Part shown: positions 35,521 through 43,812 of the stretch, piece by piece
Position numbering within the stretch: position 1 is the stretch's first letter
How the letters are laid out: each line of letters starts with the position of its first letter
Source of the DNA: an uncultured Bacilli bacterium
GTDB taxonomy: Bacteria > Bacillota_I > Bacilli_A > RF39 > UBA660
Direction of reading: 5' to 3'
Assembly: GCA_934183155.1 (NCBI GenBank)
Contig: CAKPSB010000003.1
Span: 1 to 64,000, forward strand
DNA length: 64,000 nt
Notes under the pieces: generated by a model
Told to the model about the DNA's origin: nothing
What the model saw: the letters and a program-made list of their open reading frames with translations, nothing else
The model's database searches: none
Translations under genes and position numbers: made by a program

Positions 35521-37284
35521 TTATACATCCTTTTCTAATTCATCCAATATTTCTTTTAATCTTACAGCCACATCCTTAGGTAATATTTCACTAAGATTCT
35601 CAACTGATTGACTTTTTATATTATCTATAGTTTTATATTTCTTTAACAATTCATTTTTCCTTTTCTCGCCTATTCCAGCTATATCATCTAAAATAGATGC
35701 ATAAAGTCCCTTACTTCTAATTTGTCTATGATAATTAATGGTAAAATTATGAACTTCATCCTGCATTCTTTCTAAATAATGAAATAAATTACTACGCTTT
35801 TCTATAGGAATTTCCCCATTAAAAGTTATTAAAGCATTTGTAGAATGTTTATCATCCTTCTTTAACCCAACCAAATTAATTTTCAAATTTAAACCATCCA
35901 ATATTTCTTTAGCCGCATTCATTTGTCCTAAACCACCATCGACAATAATTAAATCAGGACGTGTTAAATCATCCTTTAACACCCTAAAATACCGTCTATA
36001 TAAAGCTTCCTTCATAGTTCCATAATCATCATTCTTATCAAAAGAAATTTTAAACTTACGATATTCATTCTTAAGTGGCCTTCCATCTAAAAAAACAACC
36101 ATTCCTGAAACATTATAAGTTCCAAATAAATGAGCATTATCAAAAAGTTCAATTCTATCCAATTTGCTCAAGTTTAAAACTTTTCTTAACTCATCATTTG
36201 CCTTCCACGTCATTTGCTCATCCTTATTCAACAATTCCAATTTATCTTCTAATTGTTTTTTAGCATTATCTGAAGCCATTAAAACTAACTTTTTCTTTAC
36301 TCCTTTTTCTGGCACTTTAACCATTATTTTTAAATAATCTTCTAATAACTTATTATCTACAATTTGTGGGACTAAAATTTCTTTAGGTGGTAACGCTTTT
36401 TCATAAAATTTAGCAATATATCTAGTCAATTCCTCCGCCTCATCATCAATCAAAGGAATTATTTGATGATGATGTCCAGTTATTTTATTACCGCGCACAA
36501 AAAATATAAATACACTCAAATAATTTCCATCATTATAATATCCAAATATATCTCGATCTATATTATCATGAACCTCAATTTTTTGTTTAACCAAAACAAG
36601 ATTAATATCATCAAGTAATTGCTTCAATTCCAAAGCTTTTTCATAATGTAACTGGCTACTTTCTTTTTCAATTTCCTTATATATTTTATCCGTAACAACA
36701 TCATTATTGCCTTTTAAAAAACTTACAATATCTTTTTCCATTTTTTTCACTTTATCTAAAGGTACATCATTACTACAATAACCCAAACACTGTCCTATAT
36801 GATAATATAAACAAGGTCTCTTTTGATATGTTTTACACTTTCTCAAAGGATAAAGTCTGTTTAACATATTAACTACTTTTCTAGCCGCATAAACATTAGG
36901 ATAAGGACCAAATAATCTTGTCGTTTTTCTTTTTTTATGAACATTTCTAACTACAAGTAATCGTGGAACTGCATCTTCTGTAAGTTCTATATATGGATAA
37001 CTTTTATCATCCCTAAGTAAAATATTAAACTTAGGATCATGTTTTTTTATCAAACTAATTTCCAATATCAAAGACTCTGTTTCAGATGAAACAACAATAT
37101 AATCAAAATCAGCTATTTCACTAACAAGTCTAGCCGTTTTACCAGTATGAGAAGAATGAAAATAAGAGTTTAATCTATTTCTTAAATCTTTTGCCTTACC
37201 AACATAAATAATAACTCCATTAGCATTTTTCATAAGATAACATCCCGGCTTATGAGGAACTAATTTAAGTTTTTCAAGCACCAT
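35521..37284 (-). CDS. uvrC: Excinuclease ABC subunit C
   Basis: 587 residues. The N-terminal GIY-YIG nuclease domain (KPGCYLMKNANGVIIYVGKA), a UVR domain near 200 (YEKALELKQLLDDI), the RNase H-like domain with LIIVDGGLGQMNAAKEIL near 445, and C-terminal helix-hairpin-helix motifs (LDDIAGIGEKRKNELL) are all in order. It makes both incisions in nucleotide excision repair with UvrAB. Cysteines CxxC near 165 (CLYYHIGQCLGYC) are typical. GAGGTG lies 5 bases before the ATG. Confidence 0.97.
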   Translation of the reverse strand: MVLEKLKLVPHKPGCYLMKNANGVIIYVGKAKDLRNRLNSYFHSSHTGKTARLVSEIADFDYIVVSSETESLILEISLIKKHDPKFNILLRDDKSYPYIELTEDAVPRLLVVRNVHKKRKTTRLFGPYPNVYAARKVVNMLNRLYPLRKCKTYQKRPCLYYHIGQCLGYCSNDVPLDKVKKMEKDIVSFLKGNNDVVTDKIYKEIEKESSQLHYEKALELKQLLDDINLVLVKQKIEVHDNIDRDIFGYYNDGNYLSVFIFFVRGNKITGHHHQIIPLIDDEAEELTRYIAKFYEKALPPKEILVPQIVDNKLLEDYLKIMVKVPEKGVKKKLVLMASDNAKKQLEDKLELLNKDEQMTWKANDELRKVLNLSKLDRIELFDNAHLFGTYNVSGMVVFLDGRPLKNEYRKFKISFDKNDDYGTMKEALYRRYFRVLKDDLTRPDLIIVDGGLGQMNAAKEILDGLNLKINLVGLKKDDKHSTNALITFNGEIPIEKRSNLFHYLERMQDEVHNFTINYHRQIRSKGLYASILDDIAGIGEKRKNELLKKYKTIDNIKSQSVENLSEILPKDVAVRLKEILDELEKDV

Positions 37285-37320
37285 AATCTCACCTCTTTTA
37301 TTATTATATCATTTTTTGAG

Positions 37321-37349
37321 TTGCTTTTTTTGTTTTTATTATTTATAAT
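37321..37349 (+). promoter_or_regulatory. Sigma-A promoter of the YigZ/IMPACT gene
   Basis: -35 TTGCTT (37321-37326), 17-bp spacer, -10 TATAAT (37344-37349), 16 bases before the ATG. A TATAAT also reads on the minus strand (37303-37308) and probably belongs to uvrC. Confidence 0.7.
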
Positions 37350-37364
37350 TTAAACGGTGATCAA

Positions 37365-37949
37365 ATGAAAACTATTAATAAAATAACTACCAATGAAATA
37401 ATTATAAATAAATCAAAATTTATTACAATTGTTATACCTGTAAATAAAATAGAAAATGTCGAAGTAGAAATTAATAATATTAAAAAAATATATAAAGGCG
37501 CTACCCACTATTGTTTTGGATATATAATAGATAATCACGAAAAATATAGTGATGATAAAGAGCCCACCAAAACCGCCGGTTTACCAATTTTAAACGTTTT
37601 AAAACAAAATAACCTAACAAATATATTATGTGTTGTTGTAAGATATTTTGGCGGTATTAAATTAGGCTCCGGAGGCTTAATTAGAGCTTATTCTACAAGC
37701 ACAAGTGAAGCATTAAAAAAATGCCAAATTAATAATATAACAGATGGTCTAAAAGTATTAATAGAATTTAAATATGAAAATATAAAACAAATTGATTACC
37801 TACTTCAAAATATAATAATTAAAAAAAGTTTTCAAAATAATGTTATTTATGAATTTAAAATCAAAGAAATCGATTATAACAATATAAAAGAAAAATTAAA
37901 TAATCTATGTAAAAGCATTAAAACAAAAAAAATTTTAATATCAAATTAA
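37365..37949 (+). CDS. YigZ/IMPACT family protein
   Basis: 194 residues. The UPF0029/IMPACT domain is clear: SKFITIVIPVNKIENV, KGATHYCFGYII, and the signature DDKEPTKTAGLPILNVL followed by VRYFGGIKLGSGGLIRAYS. In bacteria the family is linked to nucleotide or ribosome-associated regulation, but its biochemical role is unsettled. A C-terminal DUF1949-like domain occupies about 130-194. It is a lone plus-strand gene, divergent from uvrC and convergent with the M16 peptidase pair. Confidence 0.9.
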   Translation: MKTINKITTNEIIINKSKFITIVIPVNKIENVEVEINNIKKIYKGATHYCFGYIIDNHEKYSDDKEPTKTAGLPILNVLKQNNLTNILCVVVRYFGGIKLGSGGLIRAYSTSTSEALKKCQINNITDGLKVLIEFKYENIKQIDYLLQNIIIKKSFQNNVIYEFKIKEIDYNNIKEKLNNLCKSIKTKKILISN

Positions 37950-37994
37950 AAACTAAGAAAATGAAACAAACATCATATAGTTTAAATCAAAATC

Positions 37995-39266
37995 TTAGTT
38001 TTTATTTTGTAAAACAACATAACTTCTATTTGTAATATCTAAATTTTTAACATAATCTTTAAAAGTATTAAAATCTAATTTTTGTAATTTTTCATACATA
38101 TCATAAACTGGAGCTTTTAATAAAAGCACTTGGTTTTGAATTAAATCACATGCACTCTTAGTATCTTCCGTTGAAAGCAAAATCTGATTTAAAGTTACTT
38201 TTTTTATCAAATTAAAACTTTCCTCACTAAAATCAGTACTTTTAATAGTTTTATCAATCAAATCAATAACATCTGTATTATTTTTAACTTTACAGAAAAA
38301 ACTTGCAATAAAATAACCATCCAACTCTTCCATAGTAGCCGAAAGTGTTGATAACATATTATCATCATTGTCTAAAACATCTACAATTGATGAAAGATTT
38401 CCAAAACCCATATCAATAAATATAGAAAAATATAATCTATTTAAATAAGCATCTTCAAAAAAATGATTATTTTTTATTTTATAATTAATATATATATATT
38501 TAGCTGAAAAATCTTTTTTTATTAATACTTCTTTATCTTTAACAACTTCTTTTGGCTCAGAAGCTTTTAAAATTTCAATATTAGGTCTATCTAAAAATAC
38601 CATATTACTATAATATTTCTTTATAAACTTCATCGTTTTAAAAGGATCAACATCACCACTAATTGTTAACATCATGTTACTAGGATGATAAAATGCATTA
38701 TAACAATCATATAACTGCTCTTTAGTTATACTGTTTATATCATCTAAAGAACCTAAAACTGTATTTTTATAGTCAGAATTATAAAATGTATTTAATAAAC
38801 ATTCATTATATGCAATTGTATATGGACGATCCAAACTTTGCTTTTTTTCTTGTAAAATAATTCCCTTTTCTTTTTGAACATTTTCATCAGTAAAATATGG
38901 TTTATGAATAGTATTAAGTAAATTTTCTAAATTCTCATAAAAATAATTTGCCCCAGTAAAATAATAAGCTGTAACAAATTTATTAGTATAAGCATTAGAA
39001 ATAGCTCCATTCTTTTCATAAACAAGCATTGGATCTATACCATCTTCTTTTTCAAACATTTTATGTTCCAAAAAATGAGCTATTCCTGCAGGTACTTTAT
39101 AAGTTTTACCGTCTACTTTATAATTTAATATCCCCCCACCAAAAAAAGTTGTCATTCTAGCATGAATATTATTTCTCGGAATTTTGCTAATATATACTCT
39201 TAATCCATTATCTAAAACTTCCTCATAAACATCCAGATTAATTGTTTTATAACTATGCTTCTCCAT
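37995..39266 (-). CDS. M16 family zinc peptidase (YmfH-like)
   Basis: 423 residues. The inverted zinc motif HFLEHKMFEKEDG (HxxEH) near residue 65 and downstream EKGIILQEKK (the third ligand region) indicate an active M16 peptidase. It is paired with an upstream M16 homologue lacking this motif, the usual active/inactive heterodimer of YmfF and YmfH. Such pairs process or degrade peptides in the cytosol. Its start overlaps the upstream gene by 14 bases. Confidence 0.92.
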   Translation of the reverse strand: MEKHSYKTINLDVYEEVLDNGLRVYISKIPRNNIHARMTTFFGGGILNYKVDGKTYKVPAGIAHFLEHKMFEKEDGIDPMLVYEKNGAISNAYTNKFVTAYYFTGANYFYENLENLLNTIHKPYFTDENVQKEKGIILQEKKQSLDRPYTIAYNECLLNTFYNSDYKNTVLGSLDDINSITKEQLYDCYNAFYHPSNMMLTISGDVDPFKTMKFIKKYYSNMVFLDRPNIEILKASEPKEVVKDKEVLIKKDFSAKYIYINYKIKNNHFFEDAYLNRLYFSIFIDMGFGNLSSIVDVLDNDDNMLSTLSATMEELDGYFIASFFCKVKNNTDVIDLIDKTIKSTDFSEESFNLIKKVTLNQILLSTEDTKSACDLIQNQVLLLKAPVYDMYEKLQKLDFNTFKDYVKNLDITNRSYVVLQNKN

Positions 39267-40521
39267 TACCTTCTCCTTCTAACAAATAGACCGTATCAAT
39301 ATGAATTTTATTAGCCAAATTAATTACATCTTGCCTAGTAACCTTCTCCATCATTTTCTTTCTATCTTCAAGTTTATCACAACCAATAAATAAATAAGCA
39401 TTAAAATTTTCAACAAGCCAGTCATTACAGTCTTCTATTTCTATTAAAGAATTATAATAAATTTGTTTTACGCTATTAAATAATTCCAAAGAAAATTTAC
39501 CTTTTTTCATATTTTCAATTTCTTTTAATATAAGGTTATAAGTTTTATCAAAATTTTCACCATCAATTCCTGAAATAATTCTAATAACATCAAATAAATG
39601 ATATTTTAAAGTATAAATGTAGTAACATAATGAATTTTTTTCTCTAACCGTTTGATTAAGCAAAGAATTAACACCGCCACCTAAAATCCACGAAAACAAA
39701 ATAAAAACATAATTTCTTTCAAAATCTGTTAATGCATCAAACTTACAGCCAACAATTAAATTACTTTGTGTATTATTACTTTTTTCAATAATAATATTAG
39801 GCTTATCATTAAATAATTTTTGATGACATATATGATTTCTATCTACATATTTTCCTGGAAAACTAACATTTCTTTCAAAAATATCCTTTATTTCTAATGG
39901 ATTTACATTACCACACAAAGTTATATCTAAGCTGCCTTTATTTAACACTTTTAAATAAAATTTATAAAGGTCTTGCGGTGTTAACTCACTTATTGATTTA
40001 ATCAGCTGAGCAATACTTTTTTCTTTATAATCTTTAATTTGCATTATTTCATCAACTCTAGCTGACGCATAATCATTTGGATAATCTCTAATACTATTCA
40101 AATTTTCAATTACTTTCTTCTTTTGAATATTAAAAACTTTTTCATCAAAACCATCATTAATTATTTTAGGTTTAAACAATATATCCAATAAGTATTTTAT
40201 ACTTTCTTCATTCATTCCTTTTTCCGTATATTTTTCATTACAAAAATTTGCCCTTAAAGTTAACATATTTTCCATACCACTTACTAATACATTAACACTA
40301 TAAGTTGGATCATATATTTTAGCACATCCAATATTAATATCGCGTTTAGTTTTATATTTATAACTTGTATTAAGTAATAATCTACTCAATAATGAGAAAT
40401 ATTTTTCATCTCCATTTTCATCATCAAAGCGAATATTTATTGATAAAGAAATTGTTTTAAACCTATCTGTATTTATAATATGAAGTTTATAATTTTTTAT
40501 ATCATAGTTAAAATATTCCAT
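39253..40521 (-). CDS. Inactive M16 peptidase-like partner (YmfF-like)
   Basis: 422 residues with the M16 fold (LHIINTDRFKTISLSINIRF at the start, then the internal DYPNDYASARVDEIM helix) but no HxxEH zinc site, the sign of the non-catalytic subunit of a YmfF/YmfH type pair. It probably builds the closed chamber with the zinc subunit encoded just downstream. The ATG at 40521 (GAGG, 5 bases upstream) is preferred to the GTG two codons earlier. It starts 8 bases after deoD, so the three genes form one unit. Confidence 0.9.
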   Translation of the reverse strand: MEYFNYDIKNYKLHIINTDRFKTISLSINIRFDDENGDEKYFSLLSRLLLNTSYKYKTKRDINIGCAKIYDPTYSVNVLVSGMENMLTLRANFCNEKYTEKGMNEESIKYLLDILFKPKIINDGFDEKVFNIQKKKVIENLNSIRDYPNDYASARVDEIMQIKDYKEKSIAQLIKSISELTPQDLYKFYLKVLNKGSLDITLCGNVNPLEIKDIFERNVSFPGKYVDRNHICHQKLFNDKPNIIIEKSNNTQSNLIVGCKFDALTDFERNYVFILFSWILGGGVNSLLNQTVREKNSLCYYIYTLKYHLFDVIRIISGIDGENFDKTYNLILKEIENMKKGKFSLELFNSVKQIYYNSLIEIEDCNDWLVENFNAYLFIGCDKLEDRKKMMEKVTRQDVINLANKIHIDTVYLLEGEGNGEA

Positions 40522-40529
40522 ACTCACCT

Positions 40530-41240
40530 CTACATAGAATCCAAAGCAAGCCTAATCATTTTATCCAATCCTTTTTCTCTTTCCAAAGGCGTTGCTACAT
40601 CTTTAATATATTTGCTATCAACAACACTCATCAAACAAGCCGCTTTTTTATTTAGCATTTTAGCTACATAAAAAAGTGCAAAAGCTTCCATCTCAGCTGC
40701 AATAGGACTTACTCCTTTTGGCATTCTTTCAAAAAATTTATCAATATTGCTCATATATAAATCAAAACAATCTAAACAAGCAGTCATTCCTTTAAATAAC
40801 TTTATATTATTATTATAAGCAACTTTTTCAATTTTAATATTTAATTCTTCATCACTATAAGTAACATGACAGTCTTCATTATTCAAAGTTAAAGCAAAAT
40901 TGCTCTCACTATAACAAGATGTAGATAAAATAACATCAAATAATTTCATATTCTTATCATAAGCTCCACAAGAACCAATTCTAATAATTTCCTCGACATC
41001 ATAAAATTTATATAATTCATAAGAATATATTCCCATACTAGGCATTCCCATTCCTGAAGCCATAATCGTTACTTCTTTTCCATTATAATGTCCAGTATAA
41101 GCATAAATGTTTCTAACTGATGAAACTAACTTATAATCAGACAAATATTTTTCTGCAATATATTTTGCCCTAAGCGGATCACCAGGCATAATAACCGTTT
41201 TAGCAATTTGTCCTTTTTCAGCACTATTGTGTGGCGTCAT
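40530..41240 (-). CDS. deoD: Purine-nucleoside phosphorylase DeoD-type
   Basis: 236 residues. PNP/UDP family features are clear: MPGDPLRAKYIAEKYL, MGMPSMGIYSYELY, EIIRIGSCGAYDK and the C-terminal AAEMEAFALFYVA. It splits purine nucleosides to base and ribose-1-phosphate. It has its own strong promoter and heads a unit with the two M16 genes. The ATG at 41240 has a GAAGG site upstream. Confidence 0.96.
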   Translation of the reverse strand: MTPHNSAEKGQIAKTVIMPGDPLRAKYIAEKYLSDYKLVSSVRNIYAYTGHYNGKEVTIMASGMGMPSMGIYSYELYKFYDVEEIIRIGSCGAYDKNMKLFDVILSTSCYSESNFALTLNNEDCHVTYSDEELNIKIEKVAYNNNIKLFKGMTACLDCFDLYMSNIDKFFERMPKGVSPIAAEMEAFALFYVAKMLNKKAACLMSVVDSKYIKDVATPLEREKGLDKMIRLALDSM

Positions 41241-41264
41241 ATCATTACCTTCTTTCTACATAAA

Positions 41265-41293
41265 ATTTTAACAAAGCATATTATTAATGTCAA
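41265..41293 (-). promoter_or_regulatory. Sigma-A promoter of deoD
   Basis: Minus strand -35 TTGACA (41288-41293, consensus), 17-bp spacer, -10 TAAAAT (41265-41270), 25 bases before the ATG. Confidence 0.8.
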
Positions 41294-41327
41294 TGTCCTA
41301 CCTTACTAATTATATAATTAGCTTACA

Positions 41328-42332
41328 CTATTTTTCTAAATAATTTAAAGCTTCCCTAAAAGTTTCAACCGGAATAATATCTATATTAAAGCCTCTTTTA
41401 TCTTTTATCTTTTTAGCTTCATTATAATTATCACCCTTAGGTACAAGAAAAACATCAGCTTTATTATTAACCGCACCAATTAATTTATACTTAACTCCAC
41501 CTATCTCGCCAACATTTCCATCTATATCTATAGTTCCTGTACCAACCACTTTTTTACCATGAGTCAAATCTATTTTATTTAAATTACTATAAATTGTTAA
41601 AGTAAGCATAAGTCCACCAGACGAACCATATTCCGTTTTTGAAAAATTTGTTTTAATTTTTTTATCAGATTTCACATCAAACGTCTCCGTTACAATAGCT
41701 CCAACCTTAGGAATACCATTAATACTAATTAAAGTAGCTTTTTTTCTCATTATTTTATTATTTATATCTTTAACCTCAAAAGTAACATTATCGCCAGCCT
41801 TTTTCCCCGAAATATAAGAAAATAAAGCATCTTTATCTTTCAATTTTTTATTATCTATCTTCAATATCTGATCGCCAATTTTCAAATCAGTTTCTGCTTT
41901 TTTATCAACATAAGTAATATAAACTTTATTATTTTCTATTTTATAATCTATAGCAGAATTTTTATATGCAACAAGTAAAGAAATATCGTTAGCCTCTTTA
42001 AGCAACATTTTATTACGATAATTTTTCTCTTCAATGGTTTCATTATCAGCTTTAACTTCATCCTCTTTTTCAATATCCCAATCTTTATTAAAAACCGAAT
42101 ATAACAAAGTAGCCGGTGTTGCATGAATTTCTGAAACATAAGCCATATTAAGGCTTCCCTTCATCTTAAATGTAGAATTTATTTTGTTTTTAGTATTTAT
42201 AAGTCCTCCAGGTGTAGAAATATAAAATGGCAATTCCAATAAAAAGAAAACAAAAAGTAACAAATAAGCAATTGCAATTTTATAATATTCTTTGATAAAT
42301 TTTTTTATATTTTCATATATTTTATTAAACAT
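41328..42332 (-). CDS. ylbL: YlbL-like PDZ/Lon-type serine protease
   Basis: 334 residues. A membrane helix (about 15-38) anchors a PDZ domain (about 125-200, with LKIGDQILKIDNKKL) and a Lon-type S16 domain whose Ser lies in GSSGGLMLTL and Lys in GGVKYKLIGA. It belongs to the YlbL group of membrane-anchored Lon-like proteases that act outside the cytosol. It is divergent from the SpoVV/YlbJ gene, and ylbJ and ylbL are also close in B. subtilis. AAAGG lies 8 bases before the ATG. Confidence 0.9.
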   Translation of the reverse strand: MFNKIYENIKKFIKEYYKIAIAYLLLFVFFLLELPFYISTPGGLINTKNKINSTFKMKGSLNMAYVSEIHATPATLLYSVFNKDWDIEKEDEVKADNETIEEKNYRNKMLLKEANDISLLVAYKNSAIDYKIENNKVYITYVDKKAETDLKIGDQILKIDNKKLKDKDALFSYISGKKAGDNVTFEVKDINNKIMRKKATLISINGIPKVGAIVTETFDVKSDKKIKTNFSKTEYGSSGGLMLTLTIYSNLNKIDLTHGKKVVGTGTIDIDGNVGEIGGVKYKLIGAVNNKADVFLVPKGDNYNEAKKIKDKRGFNIDIIPVETFREALNYLEK

Positions 42333-42364
42333 ATTTATATCCTTTCTATTTTAGAGGTGCAAAA

Positions 42365-43336
42365 GTGAAAAAAATTACAAGCATATTAATCATGATTATT
42401 TTAATATTTATCGGATTTGAAATATTAACAAAATCCGAAAGCATATTAAAAGCAGTTGATTTTTCTTTAAATATTTTTAAAAATAACATTTTTCCATCAT
42501 TATTTCCTTTTTTTGTATTATCAAACATTTTAATCAAATGTGGCTTACCAGAATTAATGGGCTGTTTATTCAAAAAAATTATGAATAAATTATTTAAAAT
42601 TAAAGGTATAACATCTTTCATATTTTTTATGAGTATTATCTCAGGAAACCCCGCAAACGCAAAATATACAAAAGAACTTTTATTAGAAGGAAAAATTAAT
42701 AAATATGAAGCCACTAAAATATTATGCTTCACATCTTTTTCTAATCCACTTTTTATATTAGGAACAGCCTCTATGTTTTTAAATAATAAAGAAGTTGGCA
42801 TTCTAATTTTAATCTGCCACTATTTAGGAAATTTATTTATAGGATTAGGCATGCGTAAATATCATCCAAGCAAAATTGAAAATGAAAAAATTAGTTTACT
42901 TAAAGCTATTAACGAAATGCATCAAAAAAGAATTAGTAACAAAGATAATTTAGGAATTATTATTACTAACTCTTTAATAAGTAGTATTAACACACTACTT
43001 TTAATATTAGGTGTTATTACAACATGTTTAGTAATAACAACAATTATAGATAATAATTTAAATTTAAATGACGTCCTACAAAGCATTTTAAACGGTTTTG
43101 TTGAAATGACACAAGGCTTAAAATATATAAGCATGCAAAATATACCATTAAAACTAAAATGCGTTTTAACCGTCATGATTTTATCATTTTCTGGTTTTAG
43201 TGTGCATCTTCAAATAATGAGTATACTAAGTGACACTGAAATCAAATATTTACCATTTTTATGTGCTAGAATATGTCATGCCTTAATCTCTTCATTACTC
43301 ATGTATATTTCTTTTGACTTTTTTATAAATTTATAA
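42365..43336 (+). CDS. spoVV: Spore dipicolinate transporter SpoVV (YlbJ)
   Basis: 323 residues with about eight hydrophobic helices and two GATE (nucleoside-recognition) type halves: LFPFFVLSNILIKCG near residue 55, then SGNPANAKYTKELLLEG and FTSFSNPLFILGTASMF, all characteristic of YlbJ. In B. subtilis YlbJ/SpoVV moves dipicolinic acid across the outer forespore membrane and is made under sigma-E. It starts with GTG at 42365 (AGAGGTG upstream). Presence supports true endospore formation here. Confidence 0.9.
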   Translation: MKKITSILIMIILIFIGFEILTKSESILKAVDFSLNIFKNNIFPSLFPFFVLSNILIKCGLPELMGCLFKKIMNKLFKIKGITSFIFFMSIISGNPANAKYTKELLLEGKINKYEATKILCFTSFSNPLFILGTASMFLNNKEVGILILICHYLGNLFIGLGMRKYHPSKIENEKISLLKAINEMHQKRISNKDNLGIIITNSLISSINTLLLILGVITTCLVITTIIDNNLNLNDVLQSILNGFVEMTQGLKYISMQNIPLKLKCVLTVMILSFSGFSVHLQIMSILSDTEIKYLPFLCARICHALISSLLMYISFDFFINL

Positions 43337-43801
43337 AAAATAGTAAAATGTTATTTTATATTCATAAGGCTTAGATAAAGAACTATGATTTAATTTTAAA
43401 TAAATTGATAAATAACAATTATAATCATCAGGATTAACATAAGGATTTAGGCTATAATCTTCTATAACAGTTCCATCTGGTAGATTAAAAACCTGATTTC
43501 CAACTGTAACTTTAGCTGGAGTAGTTTCATCTCCCTTATCAATAACAATTTTTGAATTAACAGCTCCGCTAATATTACAAGTATTGTCTAAACAAGAAAG
43601 ATAAGTTCCATCAGAAGGTAAAGCTGCTTTTATATTCTTAGATATAATACCAAGTTTTTCTTGGATAGCTGTTTTAACAGAAGTTTCTGCAAAAACATCT
43701 TTAACTTCAATCAATACTTCAAAAAGAAAAACAGTAATAATCATTGTTAATGCAAAAGATGTAATTAACTCAACAACTGTAAATCCTTTATTATTTTTCA
43801 T
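43331..43801 (-). CDS. Type IV prepilin-like protein, 156 aa
   Basis: The N-terminus MKNNKGFTVVELITSFALTM is a classic type IV prepilin leader: short basic start, Gly before the cleaved bond, Phe at +1 and Glu at +5, then a hydrophobic helix. The rest is a small globular domain with two cysteines (near 69 and 74) and no recognised fold. It would be cleaved by a prepilin peptidase and built into a pseudopilus. Its ribosome site (AGGAGG) follows the 919-aa gene by about 5 bases, and its end overlaps the convergent spoVV gene by 6 bases. Confidence 0.85.
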   Translation of the reverse strand: MKNNKGFTVVELITSFALTMIITVFLFEVLIEVKDVFAETSVKTAIQEKLGIISKNIKAALPSDGTYLSCLDNTCNISGAVNSKIVIDKGDETTPAKVTVGNQVFNLPDGTVIEDYSLNPYVNPDDYNCYLSIYLKLNHSSLSKPYEYKITFYYFL

Positions 43802-43812
43802 AAGCCGCCCTC

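Noticed and set aside
42346..42801. 151-aa minus-strand frame opposite spoVV
   Set aside because: Shadow of the membrane-protein gene; the plus-strand frame has the family motifs and a ribosome site.
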